Of a stretch of DNA of 34,194 bases, positions 27,560 to 34,194 are shown piece by piece. Where the stretch lies: the NCBI GenBank assembly GCA_030560485.1, contig JAKTTS010000116.1, positions 1 through 34,194 on the forward strand, written 5' to 3'. How positions within the stretch are numbered: position 1 is the first letter of the stretch; the number at the start of each line of letters is the position of its first letter. Below the pieces are notes generated by a model. The model was not told where the DNA came from and ran no database searches. It saw nothing but the letters and a program-made list of their open reading frames with translations. Position numbers and translations under genes: made by a program. The DNA comes from Ascoidea tarda (nom. inval.) (lineage: Eukaryota; Ascomycota; Saccharomycetes; Ascoideales; Ascoideaceae).

Positions 27560-27947
27560 CGCTTCATTTTGTAACAGCACTCCCGTATTATCAGATTGTT
27601 ACGACAAAAAGAATTCCATTTGCTCAAAATAATACACAGCAAGTTGCAGAAATTATGCAGAAGCACATTGCATGGTTAAAAACTATTCAAAGCCACATAA
27701 GTACTAGATTTGTATTTTCACGTGTGCAGTGGCGCGTAATTGAGGCGCATTGGATTATTTCTTTGGCTTCAAATAGCCATTTACTGATTATTGTATTTAT
27801 TTGTTTTGAATTGTATTTCTTTTATGTTTTACATATCAGCAGCTTGCTGTGTTTTAATAAACTCGAATGCATCTAACTTAGCTTTATGCATGGATGTGGT
27901 TTGTCCTTACGGGGGATGACACGGGAGTGCTGTTGCAAAATGAAGCG
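27560..27947. mobile_element. Possible MITE-like element: 388 bp bounded by 33-bp inverted repeats
   Basis: The 33 bases at 27560-27592 (starting CGCTTCATTTTG, then AACAGCACTCCCGT) and the reverse complement of 27915-27947 agree at 30 of 33 positions. All three differences are transitions. Beyond the 33 bases a weak match continues (TTACGACAAA against TAAGGACAAA). Such long near-identical inverted ends around a few hundred bases are typical of non-autonomous DNA transposons. No target-site duplication is clear at the outer ends, and no transposase is encoded. The 130-codon frame 27484-27876 crosses the left end and is probably fortuitous. Alternatives: a decayed larger transposon, or two partial copies in opposite orientation. 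Confidence 0.45.
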
Positions 27948-28131
27948 AAAATAATTTACTAATAAAATTAGGAAAACAATAAATATTATGTATGTATTAT
28001 CTTGTTAAATATGATATGTAAAAGCGTAGAATATTGGTATAAGATATAATTAAATCAAAGCAAATAAAATAGAATATAGTTAAATAAGGGTTGAAGAATT
28101 AAACAAGTAATATTGAGCAGCAGAAATCGAT

Positions 28132-28284
28132 CTAGTCTCTGGCCAATGGAGTGAGTTCTAAACAACCACTTTCTGAGAACTCCATTGGGACAGCTAAATC
28201 ATCAGCAAGATCATTTTGAATTTCTGGAATAAGAAATGGTTCATTAATTTCACAAGCTAAAACTAAAAAATTTGAGGCAGCCAT
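28132..28284 (-). CDS. Small acidic protein of 50 residues, unknown function
   Basis: An ATG at 28282-28284 with A-rich leader (CCAAAAATGGCT) opens a 50-codon frame ending in TAG. The product begins MAASNFLVLACEINEPF and ends LELTPLARD; it is acidic (ten Asp/Glu against one Arg) and free of the Asn/Lys/Ile low-complexity seen in random frames of this genome. Balanced composition, a good start context and intergenic isolation suggest a real gene. The flanks are AT-rich and suitable as promoter (from 28285 rightward) and 3' region. A 9-bp inverted repeat (CCAATGGAG/CTCCATTGG) near its 3' end could fold in the mRNA. I do not recognise the family; no signal peptide, membrane helix or CaaX box is seen. 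Confidence 0.5.
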   Translation of the reverse strand: MAASNFLVLACEINEPFLIPEIQNDLADDLAVPMEFSESGCLELTPLARD

Positions 28285-28977
28285 TTTTGGTAAAATAGAT
28301 TTGTGTGGTTTTTATAAGTTGAGTAGGATGAATTGAATTTAATTGAATTGGAAGAAGGTTAAGAAACTTGAAAGATAATTTATAAGGAATAGAACTGAGA
28401 ATAGAGAAAGAGGGAAACCAAGTATTTATATTGAATTTTTTTTAATAAATTGAATCTGTAATTTGCACTAGGATGGCAAAATAATCTATCCAGCTGAATA
28501 ATCAAAATCAAAATCAAAATAGAAAAATAAAGTGTGAAGGAGAATTTTAGTTTTACATCACACCTTTGATGTAAAAAATAAAATTATTTGATTGAGTTTG
28601 ACACAAAACTGAACAAGAGCAGTAAAAGAGCTGAGCTAGTGTCAGACGCCGGCCAATCAACAGCACGCATTTGTTCCGGGCACGCAAGAACAGTTGAATC
28701 ACTATTAAATCACTGCTGGATCACGTCTTCGATCACTGCTCGATTGCTGGCCCCGTGGCTTTCTCCGGGAACACCAGCCGCAGTTGCTTAATAGGGTCGA
28801 AGCTCCTCTTTGAAAACATACCTATTTGAGAAACTTCCTAGTTGGTGTGTTCCTGTTAGCACAGTTGTATTGTGTGATCATATGTGGAAATATGTACTTG
28901 ATGGTTCACCTTTGGTAACAGGATTGTGGTGAAGCTGAAGAACGAGCACTGGTGGACAGCAAAAGAATGGCATCAAG
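28285..28977. promoter_or_regulatory. Divergent promoter of the 50-residue gene and the J-protein gene
   Basis: The left third is AT-rich. A perfect 10-bp inverted repeat lies at 28551-28576. From ~28625 a GC-rich island begins, with CCAAT at 28653-28657 (GGCCAATCA), the word bound by the Hap complex that activates many yeast mitochondrial genes. CTCCGGGAA and similar follow. In the probable J-protein leader there are upstream ATGs: 28901 opens a five-codon frame (MVHLW, then TAA), and 28967 opens a long out-of-frame overlap. A 67-codon frame at 28588-28791 starts at TTG and is not credible. Confidence 0.45.
28551..28576. promoter_or_regulatory. Perfect 10-bp inverted repeat with 6-bp spacer
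   Basis: TTTTACATCA (28551-28560), spacer CACCTT, then TGATGTAAAA (28567-28576), an exact reverse complement. It is intergenic, upstream of both flanking genes. TGATGTAAAA resembles no site I can name with confidence; a homodimeric regulator site is the plain reading. Confidence 0.45.
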
Positions 28978-29664
28978 ATGCACCTCTTCCGCCAGCCGAC
29001 CTGGGTCCCAAGGCGCCTTTTGTGCTGGCTGTTCAGCAGGACGTTCAGCAGCTCGTTCCAGCGCAGTGGAGTTGTGCGCTCCTCAGATCCTTACAAGGTG
29101 CTCCAGCTCGAGACTGGAGCCACTGCGGTTCAGATCAAGAAGGCGTACTTCAAGTTGGCCAAACAGCATCATCCAGATGTCTCCAAGGAACCAGATGCTG
29201 TCCAATCCTTCCACATTATCCAAAATGCTTATCAGAAATTGACAGACCCGAATTACAGTCGCTACGATAACCATTACGACGGTGGCGATGACGATGACAA
29301 CAATGATGATGACTACGATGCCTACTATGATGACGATGAAATCTACACCGATGATTTGGGTTCCTTTTACAGTCAATTCCATCTGCGTTTTTCTGATTCA
29401 GACGATTTTTTCAGTTATTCCAGCATCCTAGACGACTTTGACGGTTGGACTGGATTTAATGATGATTTTGGAAACGCTGGGTCCAAATCAAAATACAAAA
29501 AAACGACTCAAAAGAATCAGAAACCTAAGAAGAAAAAATCTAAGAAAAAACCCAAGCAGAGGAAAAAAACGAAGCGAGAGAGGAAGCTAATGAGGAAACA
29601 AAAGAGGCTACGGAAGAAAGAAAGGAAGGCAAATGAAGCTAAGGCAAATGCGCTGAAGGAATAG
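28978..29664 (+). CDS. J-domain (Hsp40) co-chaperone, probably mitochondrial, with acidic centre and Lys-rich tail
   Basis: 228 residues, ATG at 28978. Residues 1-35 are rich in Arg, Ser and hydrophobics with no acidic residue (MHLFRQPTWVPRRLLCWLFS...), a good mitochondrial presequence. The J-domain covers ~37-98 (DPYKVLQLETGATAVQIKKA...), with HPD at 65-67, the motif that stimulates Hsp70 ATPase. Next is a strongly acidic stretch (~101-125, GGDDDDNNDDD) and an Asp/Phe/Ser-rich segment (~125-170). The last ~55 residues are almost entirely Lys/Arg. There is no Gly/Phe region or zinc-finger, so this is a class III J-protein, not Mdj1. No orthologue is named with confidence. The J-domain part uses GC-rich codons; the tail is A-rich. 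Confidence 0.82.
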   Translation: MHLFRQPTWVPRRLLCWLFSRTFSSSFQRSGVVRSSDPYKVLQLETGATAVQIKKAYFKLAKQHHPDVSKEPDAVQSFHIIQNAYQKLTDPNYSRYDNHYDGGDDDDNNDDDYDAYYDDDEIYTDDLGSFYSQFHLRFSDSDDFFSYSSILDDFDGWTGFNDDFGNAGSKSKYKKTTQKNQKPKKKKSKKKPKQRKKTKRERKLMRKQKRLRKKERKANEAKANALKE

Positions 29665-30118
29665 ACGTTCTTCCCACCCATCTGTATATCACCATCTCCT
29701 GTATATTATCTCCTGTATATTATCTCCTGTATATTACCTCCTATATATCATCTCCTTTATATCTCTTGTATCTCTTGTATCTCCTGTTTATCATCTCGTG
29801 TATCTTTCCAACGTCTGCTCGTCAACCACAGCTTCCACAGCCTGTTCCATCATCCAGGCTCAGCCTGAAACAGTGTCTTTTCAGACTCCGGAACAACTTT
29901 CTCCTAATCACATTCATATAAGACGTAGCAATCTAGCAATTCAAGTATTAGTATATATTTATTCATTCTATTTATTCACTCTATTTATTCTATTTTTTGA
30001 ATTTGTTATTTTGTTCTTGTTCTTATATTCTCCTGCCCTTATTTTCTTATCCACTCTTAGACTTGCATCCAATTGACATCGATCCACCCTACAATCTTGT
30101 TCTCCTCTTCCCTCACAA
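29665..30118. other. Intergenic region between J-protein and RRM genes
   Basis: About 450 bp. The first part holds a 14-bp tandem repeat; the middle has mixed composition; 29935-30060 is pyrimidine-rich with TATATTTATTCATTCTATTT, the likely core promoter; the last 60 bases are a C/T/A leader ending CCCTCACAAATG. A 92-codon frame here is unlike any family and overlaps the promoter. Confidence 0.5.
29694..29805 (+). repeat. 14-bp minisatellite, three exact copies plus decayed units
   Basis: ATCTCCTGTATATT occurs exactly at 29694, 29708 and 29722. Two diverged units follow (29736 and 29750), and then shorter ATCTCTTGT/ATCTCCTGTTT units to about 29805. It lies directly beyond the J-protein stop codon. 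Confidence 0.85.
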
Positions 30119-30937
30119 ATGTCTACTGTATTACTTTCAAACGTTGCAACCACAACTACCTCTGAACAACTAAGGCAATTTGTTGAATTCTGTGGAAAAA
30201 TTGATACCATTGATAAGATAAATGATGACACCTATAAAATTGTCTTTGTTGCTCCTGAGGCCTCTGAAACCGCTCTACTATTAAATGGTGTTGTTCTTGA
30301 GGGAAATCCTGTTTCAGTGTCTGTATCCTCCTCAATTCAAAAAGATAACACTACTACTAATAATAACAATGATAATCTCGATAAAGATGACAGTAAAGAT
30401 CCTGGTTCTTTAACAACTTCCTCAATTCATCCTGATGCTACCACTGTCTCCTTGGCTTCTCAAGTCCCTTTGCAAGATTCTTCTAAATCCGTTTCCAACA
30501 ATAACCCCCAGACTACGGAAACTCAAACTGCTGATATTGCTCAAGAATACAAACCCAAGAGTACCATCTTTGCCGAATATTTATCTAATGGTTACGTTTT
30601 AGGTGATCAAGCCTTACAAAAAGCTATTCAATATGACTCTCAAAAGGGTTATTCTACTAAATTTAGAAATTTCTTATCAAACTTGGATTCAAAATACCAT
30701 GTTCAAGAGAAATTCACCCAAGAAAGAACAAAAGCTGTTACATCTGCCGAAAATGCTCATTTATTTGAAAAAAAATCAAAACTTGATTTGACTTTTGAGA
30801 AATATTTTACTAAAGCAAGATCGACCACTTATGGCTCAAGATTACACGACTTTTATTTAAAAGGCGTTAGTGATATCAAAGATATTCATGAAGAAGCAAA
30901 AAGATTGGCTCAAATAAAATCTGCAAAAAATCAATAA
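30119..30937 (+). CDS. RRM RNA-binding protein, Vip1-like (fission-yeast Vip1 family)
   Basis: 272 residues, ATG at 30119. An RRM fills ~2-72: MSTVLLSNVATTTTSEQLRQ gives the RNP2-like strand and helix 1, and TYKIVFVAPEASETALLLNG the RNP1-like strand and helix 2. RNP1 lacks the usual aromatic pair, so RNA affinity may be low. A Ser/Thr/Asn linker (~75-140) follows. The conserved C-terminal region has SNGYVLGDQALQKAIQYDSQ (about residue 160), KFRNFLSNLDSKY and an RLHDFYLKGVSDIKDIHEEA tail, matching the fungal family of S. pombe Vip1, where GYVLxDxxLxxAIxxD is characteristic. The symbol is left empty because VIP1 names an unrelated kinase in S. cerevisiae. Clear codon bias toward TCT, GTT, GCT and GGT suggests good expression. 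Confidence 0.8.
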   Translation: MSTVLLSNVATTTTSEQLRQFVEFCGKIDTIDKINDDTYKIVFVAPEASETALLLNGVVLEGNPVSVSVSSSIQKDNTTTNNNNDNLDKDDSKDPGSLTTSSIHPDATTVSLASQVPLQDSSKSVSNNNPQTTETQTADIAQEYKPKSTIFAEYLSNGYVLGDQALQKAIQYDSQKGYSTKFRNFLSNLDSKYHVQEKFTQERTKAVTSAENAHLFEKKSKLDLTFEKYFTKARSTTYGSRLHDFYLKGVSDIKDIHEEAKRLAQIKSAKNQ

Positions 30938-31168
30938 TTGTTTATTATTATCCATCATTCACTATCTTTTTGAGTTCTGAGTTTTTGAGTTGAATTTTTT
31001 TTAACTGAATTTTATATTTACATACTCTGTTTTTTTTTCTATTTTTCCCTTTTCTTTTGCTTTCAAGTTGTTTTATTTTATTTTTATTTTTATTTTTATA
31101 TGTAATTTGATTAATATAATGTAACACAAATTAATTTTATTGGATTTTGTTAAAGTATAAAATTTTAA

Positions 31169-32511
31169 TTAATTTAAATATCTTAAATGATGCTTCTCAA
31201 TATCTTTCAAAGTATCAATTAAATTGGTTCGCTCATCTATTAAAGTTTTCCTAATCTTTTGTTTATTTATTTGATAATCTATCCAACTCAACCCATATAA
31301 AAATGAATCACACAAGTCATCCCCTTTTTTTGTTTCTTTTAATTTTAATTTTGATTTCAATTTTAAATCTGAATCTGAATTTGAATCTGAATCTGAATCG
31401 TTGTTTTTTTCTAAAAAATTTCCCATTTCAAACTTTTTTTTAGTAGAAATTATATTATTGAACTGATAAATATAACTAGATGTACTGTATTTTTTCTTAT
31501 CCTCATACAGTTTATTTAAAGCAATAATTTCATTCATATTTTCCATTATCGAATTTGAAAATTTAAATGGTATATTAATATTATGCATATCAGTATTATT
31601 CACGAATTTTTGAAACCAACCATGGATTAAACTGAGCCTTAAAATTTTAGATTTTTTCAACTTTTGTGTATTTCCGCCATTGTCATCTTGACCAAGAAGT
31701 TGGCTAACACAATGATTTTTATAATTGAGCCAATATTTATCCAAATCCTTTGGAAATACTGACAAAACATTCAATCCTTGATTTCCTGTAGTACCAAGTT
31801 TTTTATCCTTATTAATACTTGATAACAATCTTGAACGAGTCATTAAAGTAGAATATAGCATACTTTCCAACATATTAACTCTCAATGTCCACTCAAGCAC
31901 TGCTTTGCTATTTAAAGTTCTTGTTCTTTGTCTCTCTATCAAAACCACATCAGGTTTATTCTTTCCAATAATAAGTTTTTCAACCAACGTATATACAATG
32001 TTTGAAATATTTATAGGATTAAAAATATCATCCGATTTTACATTTTCAACTGCTTCAGTATTTTTTTCATCTTGACTGTCATCGGCGCTACTTGATTTCA
32101 TATCATTTAATAAACTATCACCAAGTGATAAAACATTCAACTTGTTCCATTCATAAATCTCGGGTGTTTCGTTTAATTTATAAGTAAACTTGCAATATGA
32201 AAAATTTTTAATTCCAAGATCAATAGAAACGATATCCAAGCCATTTTTCAAAAGTGAGTTAGTGGCGGTGTGAGAAACCTGCAAATACAGTGGTCTAATA
32301 AAAAGCTCTTTGTATATTGAATTGATTATATCTGTTTTTTTGCCAGTGATAGCTATGAGAAGATGTTAGTAACAAATAGTTGTAAAACAAAACCAACAAA
32401 AAAAACTAACGCACTGATGCCAGAGTTCACACACAACGCTCTTAAAACCACAAGTTTATGTTTTGCCAATGCATTTTGAACTACTGCGTATGAGGGCACT
32501 GGAGACTTCAT
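31169..32511 (-). CDS. CCE1: Mitochondrial Holliday-junction resolvase with SAP domain; two exons joined across a 62-nt intron
   Basis: Exons 32511-32415 and 32352-31169 encode 426 residues. Exon 1 starts at the ATG 32509-32511 and gives MKSPVPSYAVVQNALAKHKL, then VVLRALCVNSGI; after splicing the SAP helix continues TITGKKTDIINSIYKEL. Without exon 1 the frame has no ATG before an in-frame TAA that lies in the branch point. The nuclease part begins with IVSIDLGIKNFSYCKF (Asp77), has VLIERQRTRTLNSKAVLEWT (Glu172), and ends with GDDLCDSFLYGL (Asp377/Asp378/Asp381). This is the acidic triad and order of Cce1/Ydc2, an RNase-H-fold resolvase. It cuts four-way junctions and governs recombination and segregation of mitochondrial DNA. 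An internal Ser/Asp repeat (NDSDSDSNSDSD) is lineage-specific. Confidence 0.87.
32353..32414 (-). other. Spliceosomal intron in CCE1
   Basis: On the minus strand the intron begins GTGCGT (from 32414), has an exact TACTAAC branch box at 32371-32365, and ends CATAG at 32353, only 13 nt after the branch A. Length is 62 nt. It interrupts an ACT codon after its first base. The 5' site is a weak variant of GTATGT. Splicing here joins two halves of a SAP domain in frame, which is strong independent support. Confidence 0.82.
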
Positions 32512-32882
32512 TGTGGGAGCTGTGGTGGTTTTGCTTCTCGAAAGGCTCTAAAAAGCTGGAGGTAGCTCTACGGCGGCTCTACGACGGTGCCGGAGTCATG
32601 GAGGCGATACAAAAAAGCCGCGTGTCGGAAGAGATGCATCTTCGTGATGTTACGTGTACGGCCACGGGTCCACCGAGTGATATACAGATGTGTATTATGT
32701 GAGCAGTAGGTCCAAATCTGGTTCAGAGAATCGCAGAAAAGGGTTTTTGCATTTCAATTAGTTGACAGACCAAAGGTTTTAAATGCAAATTTTAGATAAT
32801 CCACAAAAAACTATAGAAGCAAGAAAAAAAAAGGTTCTTGTGTAAAATAAATATAAAATTTTATCCGTAGGAAGTTACTTTT
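32512..32882 (-). promoter_or_regulatory. GC-rich CCE1 promoter and 3' region of the UBX gene
   Basis: About 370 bp. 32512-32700 is GC-rich for this genome (GGTGCCGGAGTCATGGAG and similar), forming the CCE1 promoter; the GC-rich block continues into CCE1 exon 1. From 32740 it is AT-rich, the 3' region of the UBX-domain gene. A 79-codon frame on the plus strand (32463-32702) overlaps CCE1 exon 1 and has no family match. Confidence 0.5.
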
Positions 32883-34141
32883 TTAATTTTCATTGTCGGT
32901 AATATCATTATTTTCTTCATTATTTTCTTCATTGTTCTCTCCATTGCTGCCTTCAACTATTAAATTTCCACTAGGGCAAACATACTCACAATCCTTCAAT
33001 AGGATATCACTTGGTTCAAGATAAACCCTTGGAATTAGGGAGTATATTTTAAAGTTAAATTTATAAACAAAATCGGAATCAGGTTTATCGTCGTTGTCGT
33101 CGTTGTCATCGTTATTGTCATTGTTATTGCTGTTGCCATTGCTCTTGCTATTGTTATTGATGTAGTTAATGTTTTGTTTAATTATTTGGTTATCATAATT
33201 TATTAGCAAATTTTTTAAATCATTTAAATGATCTAAATCATAAAGTATTAAATTTTTAATTAAAGCTTCAATTAAAATATAGATATCAAGAATTTTACAA
33301 TTTTTGTTAAATCTTCTTAAAAATCTTTTGTTATTTAAATCTGAAGATAATCTGATGACAATGCTGACGTAGTTATCGTGATTTAACAACTTATCTTGTT
33401 GAGTTAACAAGTTTTGATTATCAATTAAATTTTTAATTAAAAATAAATTTTTTTTTCTTAAATATAAAGATTTTTTTTGAAGGAGCAATTTTTTTTTTCG
33501 ATCTTTAAGTAAAGACACTTGATAATCATGATCTTGTTTAGATTTGATTAGTTTATTATAATTAATTTTATCTTGTTCCAATTTAATTTTAAGTAAATTC
33601 GGTTTATACTTGTTTATTTGGGAATTAAATTTGTTTAAAATTAAGTTTAAATCGTTAATACCTTGAACTCTAGCTATTATTGAGATTTTTGGATTTGAAA
33701 AATTATTGTTAAACTGTTGGGATTGCGATACGGTTAAACAGAGTAAAGCTAAAAAGGGTAATTTATTTGAATTTAATAGATTTGATACTTGAAATATTTC
33801 AGATTTTGAGATATTACCACCATATAATAAGATGTTATTTTTCTTTAGAAATTTATTGAATTTATAATTGAGCAAGATATTTTGAATGAAAAGTTGATTG
33901 TAATGGTTATATTCTGAAGTTATAAAGACAAGTAAAAATAAGTAGTTTTTTCTAGTTAAATATAATGCTTCAGAGTATGTTCCATTAAAAAATTGTGGTT
34001 TTACAAGTTGATTATGAAAATAAATATCATTGTAAGCATTAGTGTGAGAATTTTCGGTATAAGTATTATTATTAGAATTGTTATTAGAATTATTATTCTT
34101 AATGCTATTGTTATTAGAATTAATATCAGAATTAATAACAA

Positions 34142-34194
<53 letters not shown>
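32883..34194 (-). CDS. UBX2: UAS-UBX domain protein, Ubx2/FAF2 type; 5' end outside the window
   Basis: The frame is open from the stop at 32883 to the right edge (436 codons) with no ATG, so the N-terminus is missing. A TTG at 33875 is inside the UAS domain and is not a start. Reading inward: at least 17 Asn at the edge, an Asn/Ser tract, then the UAS thioredoxin-like domain (KPQFFNGTYSEALYLTRKNY; LFLLVFITSEYNHYNQLF; NNILLYGGNISKSEIFQVS). A Lys-rich helix carries SKQDHDYQVSLLKDRKKKL, matching the RxxQDxxYxxSLxxDR motif of FAF-type proteins. The UBX domain starts SIVIRLSSDLNNKRFLRRF and ends VCPSGNLIVEG, and an acidic Asn/Glu tail follows. UBX binds Cdc48/p97. Yeast Ubx2 recruits Cdc48 to ER-associated degradation and to mitochondrial import clearance. 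The diagnostic N-terminal UBA and membrane hairpin lie outside the window, so a Ucp10/FAF2 relative is equally possible. Confidence 0.83.
34143..34194. repeat. ATT trinucleotide repeat at the window edge
   Basis: An uninterrupted ATT series of 17 units running to the last base. On the minus strand it reads AAT and encodes an Asn run in the UBX-domain gene. Interrupted Asn codons continue to about 34065. Confidence 0.9.

Noticed and set aside
27425-27735. Weak direct similarity between 27425-27510 and 27643-27735 (GCAGAAAT, ACTAG, CACGTG in the same order)
   Set aside because: Matches are short and need gaps; not convincing without an alignment score.
27484-27876. 130-codon ATG frame with a hydrophobic C-terminus
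   Set aside because: It crosses the left inverted repeat of the putative element, has no recognisable domain, and its product has no coherent signal or composition.
28588-28791. 67-codon frame upstream of the J-protein gene
   Set aside because: Starts at TTG and lies in a GC-rich promoter with a CCAAT box.
28786-28806. GGGTCGAAGCTCC looked like a tRNA B box
   Set aside because: Spacing around the T-loop is wrong and no A box or acceptor pairing is found upstream. No tRNA was found elsewhere either.
28926-29270. Two further plus-strand frames overlapping the J-domain
   Set aside because: The J-domain frame is clearly coding; the others are out-of-frame shadows in GC-rich DNA and start at non-ATG codons.

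Overview
The window looks like nuclear DNA of a budding yeast (Saccharomycotina). It is very AT-rich, with compact mostly intronless genes, Asn/Ser-rich low-complexity tracts in many proteins, and a yeast intron carrying an exact TACTAAC branch point. The gene set is typical of this group: Iqg1, Rud3, Fet3, Psd2, Cce1, a Ubx2-type protein, a Zn2Cys6 regulator and a DUF1776 protein. I cannot assign a genus. Proteins were read with the standard code; in-frame CTG is rare, so a CUG-reassigned clade is not excluded.

Layout, left to right. 1-384 (-): N-terminal part of an amino-acid permease, cut by the window edge. 385-1912: a long intergenic region with a GC-rich block full of CCGG words. 1913-6844 (+): a very large Zn2Cys6 transcription factor. 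7146-7832 (-): a small protein with eight C-terminal cysteines and no recognised function. It is divergent from 8132-13543 (+), the cytokinesis scaffold Iqg1; the promoter between them has stacked repeats and a perfect inverted repeat. 14008-15666 (+): golgin Rud3. 15979-17670 (-): a DUF1776 membrane-anchored SDR-like protein, divergent from 18186-20192 (+), ferroxidase Fet3. 20727-24137 (-): phosphatidylserine decarboxylase Psd2. 24329-27070 (-): a long SDS22-type leucine-rich-repeat protein with an F-box-like N-terminus. 27071-28977: a sparse region with a possible 388-bp terminal-inverted-repeat element and a 50-residue gene (28132-28284, -). 28978-29664 (+): a J-domain protein, probably mitochondrial. 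30119-30937 (+): an RRM protein like fission-yeast Vip1. 31169-32511 (-): mitochondrial Holliday-junction resolvase Cce1, with a 62-nt intron that separates a first exon carrying half of its SAP domain. 32883-34194 (-): a Ubx2/FAF2-type UAS-UBX protein whose 5' end runs off the window.

These are mostly independent housekeeping genes, not a pathway cluster. Loose themes are membrane and Golgi biology (Rud3, Psd2, Ubx2-like), iron uptake (Fet3) and mitochondria (Cce1, the J-protein). I see no tRNA, rRNA, CRISPR array, retroelement or virus-like element. Four GC-rich islands (about 1150-1600, 24190-24600, 28630-29250 and 32430-32720) stand out from the AT-rich background and lie at gene boundaries. 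Several initiation codons needed correction: the transcription factor and Psd2 start at internal ATGs rather than upstream TTGs, Cce1 starts in a separate exon, and the Ubx2-like protein has no start in the window.
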